DNA of 64,000 nt from an uncultured Bacteroidales bacterium (GTDB taxonomy: Bacteria; Bacteroidota; Bacteroidia; Bacteroidales; F082): NCBI GenBank assembly GCA_946184615.1, contig CAMHFN010000008.1, positions 23,148 through 87,147 on the forward strand. Reading direction: 5' to 3'. The position numbers were made by a program, and so were the translations under genes. The notes beneath the pieces were generated by a model. It had not been told where the DNA came from and did not search any database. It saw only the letters and a list, made by a program, of their open reading frames with translations. This document shows positions 10,956 to 21,176 of the stretch, piece by piece. Within the stretch, counting starts at the first letter, position 1; each line of letters starts with the position of its first letter.

Positions 10956-10963
10956 TATCTTTG
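10956..10963 (+). promoter_or_regulatory. Bacteroidetes -7 box TATCTTTG upstream of recA
   Basis: TATCTTTGC with TTTG about 22 bp upstream. Confidence 0.65.
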
Positions 10964-11013
10964 CTGCTTGGATAAATAGCGAAATAATTAGTAATAATAA
11001 AAAATAAACAGTT

Positions 11014-12039
11014 ATGACAACAGAAAAATCACAAGAAGATGCTCAAAAAATCAAGCAGGAGAAGCTAAAAGCTTTGGAAGCTACTTTGGGCAACATTGAA
11101 AAGAATTTTGGTAAAGGTAGCATCATGCGCCTGGGTGCCGAGGCGGAAAAGATGGAATCCATCTCCACGGGTTCCATTGGTCTTGACTACGCCCTTGGCG
11201 TGGGAGGGCTACCCAAAGGAAGAATCATTGAAATTTACGGACCTGAAAGTTCGGGTAAGACCACTTTGGCGTTGCATGTCGTCGCCGAAGCGCAAAAGAA
11301 AGGTGGCATTGCTGCCTTTATCGATGCAGAACATGCGTTCGACCGTTTTTATGCTGCCAAACTCGGAGTCGATGTTGAAAACCTGCTGATTTCGCAGCCC
11401 GACTATGGTGAGCAAGCTTTGGAGATTGCCGAGAATTTGATTCGTTCCGGGGCTATCGATGTTATCGTGGTGGACTCCGTGGCAGCCCTCACGCCTAAGA
11501 GCGAATTGGAAGGGGAGATGGGCGACAGCAAGATGGGTCTTCAGGCACGACTGATGTCCCAAGCGATGCGTAAACTTACCGCCACCATCAACAAAACGGG
11601 ATGTATCTGTATTTTTATCAATCAGTTGCGTGAGAAACTTGGGGTGTTATTTGGCAATCCCGAAACGACCACAGGCGGTAATGCGCTTAAGTTCTACAGC
11701 TCAGTGCGTCTTGATATCCGTAAGGTCAGCCAGATCAAAGACGGTGAGAATGTCACAGGAAGCCGTGTGAAGGTCAAAGTGGTGAAAAACAAGGTGGCTC
11801 CTCCGTTCCGTAAAGCGGAATTCGACATCCTCTATGGCGAAGGCATCTCCCGTACGGGTGAGATTATCGATCTTGGCGTAGAGACAGGTGTCATCAAAAA
11901 GAGTGGCTCCTGGTTCAGTTATGGCGACTCCAAGCTGGCGCAAGGTCGTGATGCTGCAAAACGCCTCATCGAAGACAATCCTGAGTTGGCGGAGGAGTTG
12001 TCACAGAAAATTCTGGAAGCACTGGAAAAAACCGAATGA
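11014..12039 (+). CDS. recA: RecA recombinase
   Basis: [35 protein letters not shown]. Confidence 0.98.
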   Translation: MTTEKSQEDAQKIKQEKLKALEATLGNIEKNFGKGSIMRLGAEAEKMESISTGSIGLDYALGVGGLPKGRIIEIYGPESSGKTTLALHVVAEAQKKGGIAAFIDAEHAFDRFYAAKLGVDVENLLISQPDYGEQALEIAENLIRSGAIDVIVVDSVAALTPKSELEGEMGDSKMGLQARLMSQAMRKLTATINKTGCICIFINQLREKLGVLFGNPETTTGGNALKFYSSVRLDIRKVSQIKDGENVTGSRVKVKVVKNKVAPPFRKAEFDILYGEGISRTGEIIDLGVETGVIKKSGSWFSYGDSKLAQGRDAAKRLIEDNPELAEELSQKILEALEKTE

Positions 12040-12065
12040 GTGTGAATTTAGATTTTAGGGTTTGA

Positions 12066-13097
12066 ATGAAGAGAAACGTTTTATTTGTTTTTTTGTTTGC
12101 CGTGGTGATGACGGCATGTCACAACAACCCTCCTAAGGAGAATCCAGGAACGATTGAACAGGGTGAACAAGTGGGTTCCTCAAAGGACCCACTTGAGCTC
12201 CTGAATGATTCCATCTCTAGAGATGAAAACAATGCCGACCTCTATCTGCGAAGGGCAGTGATGTATGTGGATAGGGAGCAAGTGGGTCAAGCTATGGTGG
12301 ATGTCAACAAAGCCATCCAGTTGGATCCCAATAACGTGGATGCTCTCTTGCTTTTGTCAGATATCTATTATCTCCTAGGGGATGATGCCAATATCACTGC
12401 CGCTTTGAACCGTGCTTTGGAGGTTGACCCGTTCGACACCCGTCCGATGGTGAAATTAGCAGAGTTGAATCTCTTGCAGCAGAACTTCAACCTTGCTTTT
12501 GGATTCATCGACAATGCCTTGAAAGTCAATACCTTCAATCCCAAGGCCTACTTTGTGAGGGGAATGACCTACATGGCGAAACAGGATACTGTGTCGGCCA
12601 TGAAGAACTTTATGATTTCCCGTGAACAGGATCCCAGTTTTTATGACCCACAGCGTGAGATATGCGCCATTTATTGGGCGCAACATGATCCGTTGACGGA
12701 GAGCTTTATGCGTTCCATGCTCTTCAATTTCCCAGACCAGCCTATGGTGCGTTACGACCTGGCCTTGTTCTTGCAGGATAACGGAGCTCCAGAAGAAGCT
12801 TTGGCACATTATGATACCTTGCTGATGCTGCAACCAGGCAACAGCCGTCTGCTCTTCAATAAAGGGTATGTCTATTTCGTTTATCTCGGTGAAAACCAAA
12901 TCGCACTGGATTACTTCAACCGGTCATTGGAAAGCGACCCCGGGTATGTTGACGCACTTTACAATAAAGGACATGTGTTGGAGCGGATGGGCGATTATGC
13001 GCAAGCTAAAACCATCTACCGGCAGGTATTGAGCCAATATCCCAACTACCGCTTGGCCATTGAGGGGATGAACCGGATCGCGAACCAAGCGGAGTAA
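12066..13097 (+). CDS. TPR-repeat lipoprotein
   Basis: Lipobox MTACHNN; repeated TPR motifs. Confidence 0.85.
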   Translation: MKRNVLFVFLFAVVMTACHNNPPKENPGTIEQGEQVGSSKDPLELLNDSISRDENNADLYLRRAVMYVDREQVGQAMVDVNKAIQLDPNNVDALLLLSDIYYLLGDDANITAALNRALEVDPFDTRPMVKLAELNLLQQNFNLAFGFIDNALKVNTFNPKAYFVRGMTYMAKQDTVSAMKNFMISREQDPSFYDPQREICAIYWAQHDPLTESFMRSMLFNFPDQPMVRYDLALFLQDNGAPEEALAHYDTLLMLQPGNSRLLFNKGYVYFVYLGENQIALDYFNRSLESDPGYVDALYNKGHVLERMGDYAQAKTIYRQVLSQYPNYRLAIEGMNRIANQAE

Positions 13098-13123
13098 GGA
13101 GATGGATAAGGGACTCAAGTCTC

Positions 13124-14845
13124 TTAACTTAATTGTGAAGCTGCCGTATTGAGTTTCTCGTCGAGACGGCTCATCGATTCTTCAATCGTGCCCTCGATTT
13201 TGCCTTTCATGCTGAAATAGAATTTGATCTTCGGTTCAGTACCGGAAGGACGGATGCTGATTTTTGAACCCGTTTCAGTGAAGAACTGAAGTACGTCAGA
13301 TTTCGGAAGGTTAATGGGATGAGTATTTCCTGTTCTTAAATCTTTGGTTTCCAAAATCTTATAGTCTCTTATTTCAACTATTTTCTCACCTGCGATTTCC
13401 GTGGGAGGGGTTTCACGGAAACGTGCCATCATGGCTTTGATTTCTTCGGTTCCGCTAATGCCTTTCTTGGTGAGGGAGACGAGTTTCTCTTTGTAGAGTC
13501 CGAATTCGCGGTAGATGTCACAGAGCAGTTCATAGAAGGTCTTGCCTTGTTCAGCGGCCCATGCCATGGCCTCTGCCAAGAGGCTGGTAGCGATGACGGC
13601 ATCTTTGTCGCGGACAAAGTCGCCTGCAAGGTAACCATAGCTTTCTTCACCTCCGCCAATGAATTGCTTCTTTCCTTCGAGTTCCAAGATCTTATCGGCG
13701 ATGAACTTGAATCCAGTCAGCACATCATAGCGGTCTACATCGTATTTTTTGGCGATTTCAAAAAGCAACTCAGTGGTGACGATCGTCTTTACCACGAATT
13801 CCTTACCGGTGAGTTTGCCCAGTTCATGCCAACGAGTGAGGAGATAGTAGAGGAATACGCTGGCGGCTTGGTTGCCGTTGAGCAGAATGAACTCACCCTT
13901 CTCGTTCTTGACGGCAACGCCCACGCGGTCGGCATCGGGGTCGGTGGCTAGCACGAGGTCGGCGTTGATTTCCTGTGCTTTCTTCACGGCGAGTGCCATG
14001 GCGGCGGGCTCTTCGGGGTTGGGTGACTTTACCGTCGGGAAGTCGCCATCGACCACCATCTGTTCCTCTACGCAGTAAACGTTCTCGAAGCCTTTGCGTT
14101 TCAAAATTTCAGGGACTAGGCGACGTCCGGTGCCGTGTATGGGGGTGTAGACAATTTTCAGGTCTTTATGTTTCTTGATGAGATCCAAAGAGAGGGACAG
14201 GCCAAACACCTTGTTCAGATAGATGTCGTCAAACTCTTCGCCCAAAACAGTGATGAGCTCTGGATTGCGTTTGAAGTTGACCATGGAGGGGTCGGCAATC
14301 TTTTCCACTTCGGCAATGACGTTTTTGTCATGAGGGCTGACCAGTTGTCCGCCATCGTTCCAGTAGGCCTTGTAGCCGTTGTATTCCTTGGGGTTGTGTG
14401 AAGCGGTGACCATTACTCCAGCATGGCAATGTAGCTCACGCACGGCGAACGAGAGTTCAGGGGTGGGGCGTAGACAATCGAAAATGAAGACCTTGATGCC
14501 GTTGGCCGACATCACATCAGCGGTGATGTTGGCAAATGCAGGGCTGTTGTTGCGGCAGTCGTAGGCGATGGCCACACGCAACTCTTTCTCATTAGGATTC
14601 ATTTTCTTGATGTAGTTGGCAAAACCTTGAGTGGCCATTGCCACGGTGTAGATGTTCATTCGGTTGGTGCCGACACCCATGATGCCACGCAGTCCGCCCG
14701 TGCCGAATTCCAGATTGCGGTAGAAGCTCTCTGTCAATTCGTTCGGGTCGTTGTCGATGAGTTCTTGGACCTTCTTGCGGGTCTCTTCATCATATTGTTC
14801 AGTGAGCCATGCTTGAGCTCTTTCCAAGATTTGTTTTTCCATCAT
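13124..14845 (-). CDS. Phosphoglucomutase/phosphomannomutase
   Basis: TASHNPKEYNGYKAY, ATDPDADRVG, GGEESYG, RPSGTEPKIKFY. Confidence 0.96.
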   Translation of the reverse strand: MMEKQILERAQAWLTEQYDEETRKKVQELIDNDPNELTESFYRNLEFGTGGLRGIMGVGTNRMNIYTVAMATQGFANYIKKMNPNEKELRVAIAYDCRNNSPAFANITADVMSANGIKVFIFDCLRPTPELSFAVRELHCHAGVMVTASHNPKEYNGYKAYWNDGGQLVSPHDKNVIAEVEKIADPSMVNFKRNPELITVLGEEFDDIYLNKVFGLSLSLDLIKKHKDLKIVYTPIHGTGRRLVPEILKRKGFENVYCVEEQMVVDGDFPTVKSPNPEEPAAMALAVKKAQEINADLVLATDPDADRVGVAVKNEKGEFILLNGNQAASVFLYYLLTRWHELGKLTGKEFVVKTIVTTELLFEIAKKYDVDRYDVLTGFKFIADKILELEGKKQFIGGGEESYGYLAGDFVRDKDAVIATSLLAEAMAWAAEQGKTFYELLCDIYREFGLYKEKLVSLTKKGISGTEEIKAMMARFRETPPTEIAGEKIVEIRDYKILETKDLRTGNTHPINLPKSDVLQFFTETGSKISIRPSGTEPKIKFYFSMKGKIEGTIEESMSRLDEKLNTAASQLS

Positions 14846-15712
14846 TTATACGTTTTTTGAGATTTCTTCAATACACTTTTTTAGGCTATCTTTCCAGAAA
14901 GGGATTTCCATACCAGTATAGGTCTTGATTTTGCTCAGATCCAGAACGCTGTAGGCTGGGCGATGGGCTTTGGCGGGGTATTGGTCGGTGGTGATTGGGT
15001 TCACCTTGCAGTTCTTTCCAGCCAAGTCCATAATGGCGCAAGCAAAGTCGTACCAGGTGATGTTGCCTTCGTTGGTGAAGTGGAAGGTTTCCTGAAGGGG
15101 TAGATCCTCTTTTTTGTTGAGTATACTTAGGAGAGCGATGGCCAAGTCATGTGCCCAGGTGGGGCAGCCGCGTTGGTCGCTCACCACATGGATTTCGTCG
15201 TGTGTTTCGGCGAGGCGCAACATGGTTTTTACGAAATTCTTTCCCGAGGAAGAATAGAGCCATGCGGTGCGGACGATGATGTAGTTGCAGCCCGTTTCGC
15301 GGATGAGACGTTCTCCTTCGGCTTTGGTGCTTCCATATACCGATTGGGGGTTGATGGGATCGCTTTCCTTGTAGGGCATGGTGCCGTTGCCGTCGAAGAC
15401 ATAATCGGTGGAGACATGGATTAGTAGGGCCTGATGTTTCAAGCAGGTTTTGGCAAGAAGTTGGGGTGCCAATGCGTTAATGCGTGCCGCGGTTTCGGGC
15501 TCGTCTTCAGCGAGGTCGACAGCGGTATAGGCGGCACAATTAATGCAAACCCCGATGTGGTGTTCGTTGAAACAACGTTCCACTGCATCGGGGCTGGTTA
15601 TGTCGAGCGTGTCGACATCGGTGAAAAACCATTGATGGTCGCCATCACAGTTGGCGAGCTTATGAAGCTCCCTGCCTAGCTGTCCGTAGCATCCTGTCAC
15701 CAATATGTTCAT
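14846..15712 (-). CDS. rfbD: dTDP-4-dehydrorhamnose reductase
   Basis: MNILVTGCYGQLGREL, STDYVFDGNGTMPYKESDPINPQSVYGSTKAEGE. Confidence 0.94.
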   Translation of the reverse strand: MNILVTGCYGQLGRELHKLANCDGDHQWFFTDVDTLDITSPDAVERCFNEHHIGVCINCAAYTAVDLAEDEPETAARINALAPQLLAKTCLKHQALLIHVSTDYVFDGNGTMPYKESDPINPQSVYGSTKAEGERLIRETGCNYIIVRTAWLYSSSGKNFVKTMLRLAETHDEIHVVSDQRGCPTWAHDLAIALLSILNKKEDLPLQETFHFTNEGNITWYDFACAIMDLAGKNCKVNPITTDQYPAKAHRPAYSVLDLSKIKTYTGMEIPFWKDSLKKCIEEISKNV

Positions 15713-15721
15713 AAAAATACA

Positions 15722-16453
15722 TTATTTCTCCTCAATTTCTCCCCCTTCGAATGATCTGTGGAAGTTGGTTTGATAAAGGTGGTGTTTGACATTATCGAGC
15801 TGGTAGGATACTCGAGTCCAAATATCCACGCTTTTCTTAATGCCCAAGATACGCTTTGTCGTTTTGAGCAAATCCTCATTCAGATGGTGGAAAACGGTGC
15901 CGGAGACGCCCACAAAGAAAGGTCTCTGACACAGACCACTGATGACGGCGGCTTTTTCGATGGCATGACCGAACCATACGGTCTGCGTGTACTTGTTTTC
16001 ACAGCAGGTCTTGGTTCCTAGCACGTTGCCAAAGTCGATTCCCATGGAGAAGTTGTTGTGGGTATGTTTTTCGATACAATCTCGGAGGCCGACGCTGATG
16101 AGGTCGGCGGTTTTGATGGCGACATCCACAACGTAGGATATGTCATACTTTTCTTTGGGATAGATCATCAGAAAACTGGTCGGAGAATAGCAGTTGAAAT
16201 AACCACCGGTGTTTCTGCAAACATCTTGCAGGGCATGTTGGTAGATTTTGTAAACTCTCGCTGCCAGGCGTTTTCCAGTTTTCAAAAGACTTTGGATGTT
16301 CTTGAACTCAAAATAAACCACGGTGGCTTCTAGGACGATGGCGCTGCATCCGTCGTCGAGGGTGTTGATGTAACTAAAGTCGCTCGTTGTGGAGTAGACG
16401 AAATCGACATCAGAAAGCTCGTTTGTTTTTTGAGAAATAAGCGTGGTATCCAT
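15722..16453 (-). CDS. Class III nucleotidyl cyclase-homology domain protein, apparently non-catalytic
   Basis: VVYFEFKNIQSLL...GGYFNCYSPTSFLMIYP...MGIDFGNVLG...VWFGHAIEKAAVISGL follows the class III cyclase fold pattern but lacks the metal-binding Asp residues. Confidence 0.55.
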   Translation of the reverse strand: MDTTLISQKTNELSDVDFVYSTTSDFSYINTLDDGCSAIVLEATVVYFEFKNIQSLLKTGKRLAARVYKIYQHALQDVCRNTGGYFNCYSPTSFLMIYPKEKYDISYVVDVAIKTADLISVGLRDCIEKHTHNNFSMGIDFGNVLGTKTCCENKYTQTVWFGHAIEKAAVISGLCQRPFFVGVSGTVFHHLNEDLLKTTKRILGIKKSVDIWTRVSYQLDNVKHHLYQTNFHRSFEGGEIEEK

Positions 16454-16464
16454 GGTGAGGGTTT

Positions 16465-17193
16465 TTATTCCATATTGGTGTACACGGCTTGGACGTCTTC
16501 GTCTTCGTCGAGTTTGTCGAGGAACTTCTCGATTTCTACCATTTGTTCATCGGTGAAACTTACGGTGCTGTTGGGGAAACGTTGCAGGTTGGCTTTGATG
16601 ATATTGATGTGGCGTTCTTCAAGCGCGTCGTGCATCGTGCCATAGTCCGTCCATGCGGTGTAGACGGTGGTAGTGGTGGTGCCTTCTTCTTCGTCGGTCT
16701 CGGAAACGATCTCATCCAGGCCGAAATCGATGAGTTCCAGTTCCAGCTCGTCTTTGTCCATGCCAGAGGGCATCTCAATTTCGAAGACGGCTTTGCGGGT
16801 GAACATGAACTCGAGTGAGCCCATGGGCAGGAATGAGCCGCCGCACTTGTTGAAGTACGACTTCACATTGGCCACGGTACGCGTCGTGTTGTCAGTGGCG
16901 CATTCCACCATGCACTGGATGCCGAAGGGTCCTTTGCCTTCATAGGTGACTTCCACGAGGTTGGCAGCGTCCTTATCGGTAGCGCGCTTGATAGCGGCAT
17001 CGATGTTGTCCTTGGGCATGTTCTCAGCCTTGGCGTTCAAGATGGCCTGGCGGAGTTTAGGGTTCATATCAGGATCGGGACCGCCTTCTTTGGCAGCGAT
17101 AGTGATTAACTTCCCTAGTTTCGGGAACACTCTTGACATGTGTCCCCATCTTTTCATTTTGGCCGCTTTGCGGTATTCAAATGCTCTTCCCAT
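16465..17193 (-). CDS. yebC: YebC/PmpR family regulator
   Basis: MGRAFEYRKAAKMKRWGHMSRVFPKLGKLI; PGGSFLPMGSLEFMF-like region. Confidence 0.95.
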   Translation of the reverse strand: MGRAFEYRKAAKMKRWGHMSRVFPKLGKLITIAAKEGGPDPDMNPKLRQAILNAKAENMPKDNIDAAIKRATDKDAANLVEVTYEGKGPFGIQCMVECATDNTTRTVANVKSYFNKCGGSFLPMGSLEFMFTRKAVFEIEMPSGMDKDELELELIDFGLDEIVSETDEEEGTTTTTVYTAWTDYGTMHDALEERHINIIKANLQRFPNSTVSFTDEQMVEIEKFLDKLDEDEDVQAVYTNME

Positions 17194-17269
17194 GAGTGTA
17201 ATTTTGTTTGTTTTGATTTGAAAATGCAAAGTTAAAAAAAAATCTTTTATTTTCGCAAAGAAAATAGAA

Positions 17270-17620
17270 ATGATGAAAATCTTGGTTTTGAGTGAGCATG
17301 ACGATGGCTGCGGTCCGATGGCGGCGGCTTTTTTGCGAGACTATTCTTCGCGTTTGGAGGTGGTGTCGGCTGGGAGGCATCCTGTGGACAGGTTGCCGTT
17401 TTGGGTTGTGGAGGTCATGCGTGAATGTTTGATTGATATGGCGGGTTATCAGCCGTGTGGTATGGCCTCGGTGGATTTGTCGGAATTCGACGTGGTGTAT
17501 GAATGCCCGGATTCTCCTTGTCCAACAGGTCTTCAAGCCTGTCGTGAACTCCGTGACTTCATCAAAAACGAATCGTTTTTGTTCTTTCGGACAATAATGA
17601 ATAAAAAAAGCCGCTCATGA
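17270..17620 (+). CDS. Low-molecular-weight protein-tyrosine-phosphatase-like protein with altered P-loop
   Basis: ILVLSEHDDGCGPMAAAFL aligns with VLFLCxxNxCRSxMAEA. Confidence 0.5.
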   Translation: MMKILVLSEHDDGCGPMAAAFLRDYSSRLEVVSAGRHPVDRLPFWVVEVMRECLIDMAGYQPCGMASVDLSEFDVVYECPDSPCPTGLQACRELRDFIKNESFLFFRTIMNKKSRS

Positions 17621-17635
17621 AAGCGGCTTTTATTT
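17607..17635. terminator. Rho-independent bidirectional terminator
   Basis: AAAGCCGCT-catgaa-AGCGGCTTT followed by TATTTT, A-tract on the other side; contains the stop codon of 17270..17620. Confidence 0.85.
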
Positions 17636-17680
17636 TAAAGACTTAGGGAGGAATCCTCCTCGCTTCACGCTCTTAATGGA

Positions 17681-18247
17681 TTAAGCTTCGGCGTTTTCAG
17701 CGGGAGTTTCTTCAGTGGCAGGAGCCTCTTCGGCAGGGGTCTCAGCAGCCTGAGCGGCAGCTTCCTCAGCCTTTTTGGCTTCAAGCTCGGCAAGTCTTTT
17801 CTTTGCGAGTTCCTCAGCGCGGGCTTCATTGACTTTCTTTTCGGCTTCCAAGCGGGTCTTCTTTTCGCCTCTGGCTTTTTCTTCCTTAGTCTTGGCAATT
17901 TCAGCCATCTTGGCTTCCTTTTCCTTTATCCAGGCCTGGAACTTGACTTCGGCTTGTTCTTCAGTCATAGCACCTTTCTTTACGCCTTGGAGGAGGTGGT
18001 ACTTCAACATGACACCCTTCTTGGAGAGCAGGGAGCGCACCGTGTCTGTCGGGACGGCGCCAACGCTGTACCAATACAGGGCGCGGTCGAACTTCAGGTT
18101 GATCTGAGCAGGCTCAGTCAGGGGGTTGTAGGTACCGATTTTCTCAATGAATCTACCGTCACGTGGTGAACGGCCATCAGCAATTACAATGTGATAGAAA
18201 GGTTGGCCTTTCTTACCATGTCTTTGCAATCTGATTTTTGCTGGCAT
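17681..18247 (-). CDS. rpsP: 30S ribosomal protein S16 with Ala/Glu-rich C-terminal extension
   Basis: [43 protein letters not shown]. Confidence 0.97.
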   Translation of the reverse strand: MPAKIRLQRHGKKGQPFYHIVIADGRSPRDGRFIEKIGTYNPLTEPAQINLKFDRALYWYSVGAVPTDTVRSLLSKKGVMLKYHLLQGVKKGAMTEEQAEVKFQAWIKEKEAKMAEIAKTKEEKARGEKKTRLEAEKKVNEARAEELAKKRLAELEAKKAEEAAAQAAETPAEEAPATEETPAENAEA

Positions 18248-18363
18248 AATTTAATGTTTTAAGTTGATTATGAATGAATTAACTAAAACCTACCCGAGGT
18301 TTCGGCTGCAAAAGTACAACTTTTTCCCGAAACCGCAAGCATTTGGCCTTAAAAATCAACTAT

Positions 18364-21123
18364 TTATTCTTTTTCATCCCTGATGACATGAATGTCGCGT
18401 TGTGGGAATGGGATAGTGATGCCATTCTCGTTCAAGGCGTTGTAGATTACTTCTTTGGCTTTGTCGATGTATGGGATTTGCTCAGAAGCCAGAATGTACT
18501 GTTTTACGGCGATGTTGACAGAGCTATCACCAAAGTCGCCCACCCTTACATAGATGCCGTGCTGAGGCTCCACGATGTCGCGGCCGAAGGCGTCTTTCGT
18601 ACACATGACCTGCATGGCGTTTTCAAGCACTTCGCGCACACGTTGTACATCGGTGCCGTAAGCCACTCCGACAATGATTTTGAGGAACTCGTAGGGATTG
18701 CCTTTGGTCAGGTTGGTGAAGTTTTTGGCGAACAAGTTGGCGTTGAGGAACGATACGGTGGTGTTGTTGATCGTATCCACTTGGGTGGTCTGGTAGTTGA
18801 TGCTGGACACCCGGCCTCGGATGCCGTCGCATTCAATCCAGTCGCCAACCTTCAATCGGCCCGACATGAGCTGGATGCCATAGATGAAGTTGTTGATGAT
18901 GTCCTTGAGGGCGAGACCGACACCAGCGGAGAAGCCACCTGCGATAATGCTCAACGATCCGGTGGGGATATGCAGGGTTAGGATGATGACTACTGCGTAG
19001 ATGGTCCACACCAGGAAGTTGATGATGCTATTGCCTAAGGAAAGGTTGATCTCATCTCTGTGAATGGTCTCTCGCTTGGTTTTTTTCAAATAGCGGTTAT
19101 ACTTGCTTTGTTGCCAAATGGCGTGGATGGCGTGGTTGATGTACTTGAAAATGAAGAACAGGTTGACCAGCAAGAGGATCGAATGGACTGAGATTATGAA
19201 TCGGTTGGTGCCGTTTTCGCTGGAAAAGTTGATGAAAGGCTTGTATATCAGGCTCTCAAAAAGGTCGTCGAAGTCGAACACATCCATCGACCAGTAGAGG
19301 CAGAGCGGGAAAGAGGTGAGCATCAGTATGGGCATGACGACCTCTCGTACCAGATCGTAGAACCAGGTTACTCTGAACAGGAAGGTTTTCTTGTCTTGGC
19401 CGCTTACTTTGGTGATCTTGTCGAGATACCTGCTGATTCTCGGGTTCATGCGTCGCTCCTTGTAACGGATGACCAAATGCCAGATGGTCATCATGGTGAG
19501 GATGGCGGCCATTTGGAAGTACCACCATACCAAGACCAGCAATGAGGCGAAAATGAATCCAGAAATGGCAATCAACATGGAGAATCCCGTTAGGGCAAGC
19601 GAAACCCAACTGAATATGCGGTCGCGTCGGTCGACTTTCTTGGCCCATCTGAGGCAAGCTAACAGTTGCCAGCAGAAGAACAAGATGAGGAAAGGCGGGA
19701 AGATGATGTTCATCATTGTGTTTGGGATGAAGAGCACCCGACATCCGATAACGACGATGGCAAGGAAGACAATGGGCCTATAGAGCCTGACGCTAATTTT
19801 GAGCTGGTCGGGCCTCACCCTGATGAGCAGCGAGGCGATAATGGCGGCGAGCAGCCACAGGAATGTATTGGCCAGGGTGACAGCTTTCGCGAAAATCGTG
19901 GGGTTGGCCTTATCGCCACCGTTAAGGAAGATGGTGACGATGATAGCCACCAAGAGGGCGATATAGCGTTTCTGTTCCTTGGCCACGTTCCGCTTGACGG
20001 GTTTGACCCATTTGAAGACGGGGATGAGCAGCAGCCAGACCAGAAGCCAGATGAGCAACAACTCAGCGAACAAAAACAACAGGATGATGAGTTGCAACGA
20101 GTATTCATAACGCTTGAAAGCGCCAAATTCCATGGTGTCATCTTCCAAATAAACCGTGGACAGCGTGTCGTGAACCGGTGTCGCCAGTGAGTCAATGGCA
20201 ACAAGTGAAAGTGAATCAACGGCACCCAGCGAAAGTGAGTCGATGGATGGAAGGCTCTCAATAGGGCGTTCCTGGAAGTCCTCGATATCGTATAGTCCGT
20301 ATTTTTCCTTCGCGTCTTCTTTGGCTTCTGCCCAATAGTAATCGAAGTTGGAAAGTATGGTTGGCCAAGGCGTCTGACCCTCAATAAAAATGCGGTGTTG
20401 CAACAGCTTATAGTAGTTGCTTGCATAGTCGTACGACTCTTTCAGGCGTAGGTAGGTCTCGTTGTAGTGGATGCTGTCGGCCACCACGATGGCTTTGCTT
20501 TCAAAATACATCTGCATGAGTTCCTTGGCGTAGAAGATGCACGAGTCACGATCCCGCTCGCCTTGTTCATCGAGTACAAACGGCATGGCCAGGGAGTCAG
20601 ACAAGGTGGCTTCCTCGATGGTGCGTTCCAATTGCGTGGCACTGAGGAGATGATGCTGTTCGAGAGAGTCATTTCGGTAGTACAGGCTGTCGTTCAGACC
20701 ATAGATAGTGTCTAGTTCGGGAGGGAGACGGCGTAGCGCTTCGATGAGGCGGGCATAACGGTCGATCTCAAGGTCAAGGTTTCGGACAATACGTTCGTAG
20801 GGCATTTTGTCACGTTCGAATTCGTTGAACTCTTTTTTAACCTTCTCCAGGGTAAAGCTGAGATCGAAGGTGAACTCCTGCTTTTGCGAGTACAGCTTCA
20901 GCGAGAGTTCGTTGCATTGTTTCATGATGTTGACCATCATTTGGTGCTGTTCCTCATAGTTCTTGGCGAGGTCGGTTCTCGTTTCAGCCATCTGCTGATA
21001 GTCGTGTTTCATGTTTCTCCGCAGTTCTTTGAGCGTGGCACTAAGGCTCTCTTTGGTGGGCTCGGCGAACAGCTGGCATGCGAAAAGCAGTAAAATGAAT
21101 AGGGTAAGGTGTTTTTTGCCCAT
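18364..21123 (-). CDS. Mechanosensitive ion channel (MscS-like) with long N-terminal extracytoplasmic domain
   Basis: GFSAGVGLALKDIINNFIYGIQLMSGRLKVGDWIECDGIRGRVSSINYQTTQV. Confidence 0.93.
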   Translation of the reverse strand: MGKKHLTLFILLLFACQLFAEPTKESLSATLKELRRNMKHDYQQMAETRTDLAKNYEEQHQMMVNIMKQCNELSLKLYSQKQEFTFDLSFTLEKVKKEFNEFERDKMPYERIVRNLDLEIDRYARLIEALRRLPPELDTIYGLNDSLYYRNDSLEQHHLLSATQLERTIEEATLSDSLAMPFVLDEQGERDRDSCIFYAKELMQMYFESKAIVVADSIHYNETYLRLKESYDYASNYYKLLQHRIFIEGQTPWPTILSNFDYYWAEAKEDAKEKYGLYDIEDFQERPIESLPSIDSLSLGAVDSLSLVAIDSLATPVHDTLSTVYLEDDTMEFGAFKRYEYSLQLIILLFLFAELLLIWLLVWLLLIPVFKWVKPVKRNVAKEQKRYIALLVAIIVTIFLNGGDKANPTIFAKAVTLANTFLWLLAAIIASLLIRVRPDQLKISVRLYRPIVFLAIVVIGCRVLFIPNTMMNIIFPPFLILFFCWQLLACLRWAKKVDRRDRIFSWVSLALTGFSMLIAISGFIFASLLVLVWWYFQMAAILTMMTIWHLVIRYKERRMNPRISRYLDKITKVSGQDKKTFLFRVTWFYDLVREVVMPILMLTSFPLCLYWSMDVFDFDDLFESLIYKPFINFSSENGTNRFIISVHSILLLVNLFFIFKYINHAIHAIWQQSKYNRYLKKTKRETIHRDEINLSLGNSIINFLVWTIYAVVIILTLHIPTGSLSIIAGGFSAGVGLALKDIINNFIYGIQLMSGRLKVGDWIECDGIRGRVSSINYQTTQVDTINNTTVSFLNANLFAKNFTNLTKGNPYEFLKIIVGVAYGTDVQRVREVLENAMQVMCTKDAFGRDIVEPQHGIYVRVGDFGDSSVNIAVKQYILASEQIPYIDKAKEVIYNALNENGITIPFPQRDIHVIRDEKE

Positions 21124-21160
21124 AGTGTGATTGTTTTATTGAGCAAAAATAGAAAAAAAC

Positions 21161-21168
21161 TATTTTTG
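21161..21168 (+). promoter_or_regulatory. -7 box TATTTTTG upstream of the DMT gene
   Basis: TATTTTTGCA with the ATG only 9 nt downstream. Confidence 0.6.
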
Positions 21169-21176
21169 CAGCCGAA

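Noticed and set aside
17681-18247. Extended S16 tail as novel
   Set aside because: Ala/Glu-rich C-terminal tails on S16 are ordinary in this phylum.
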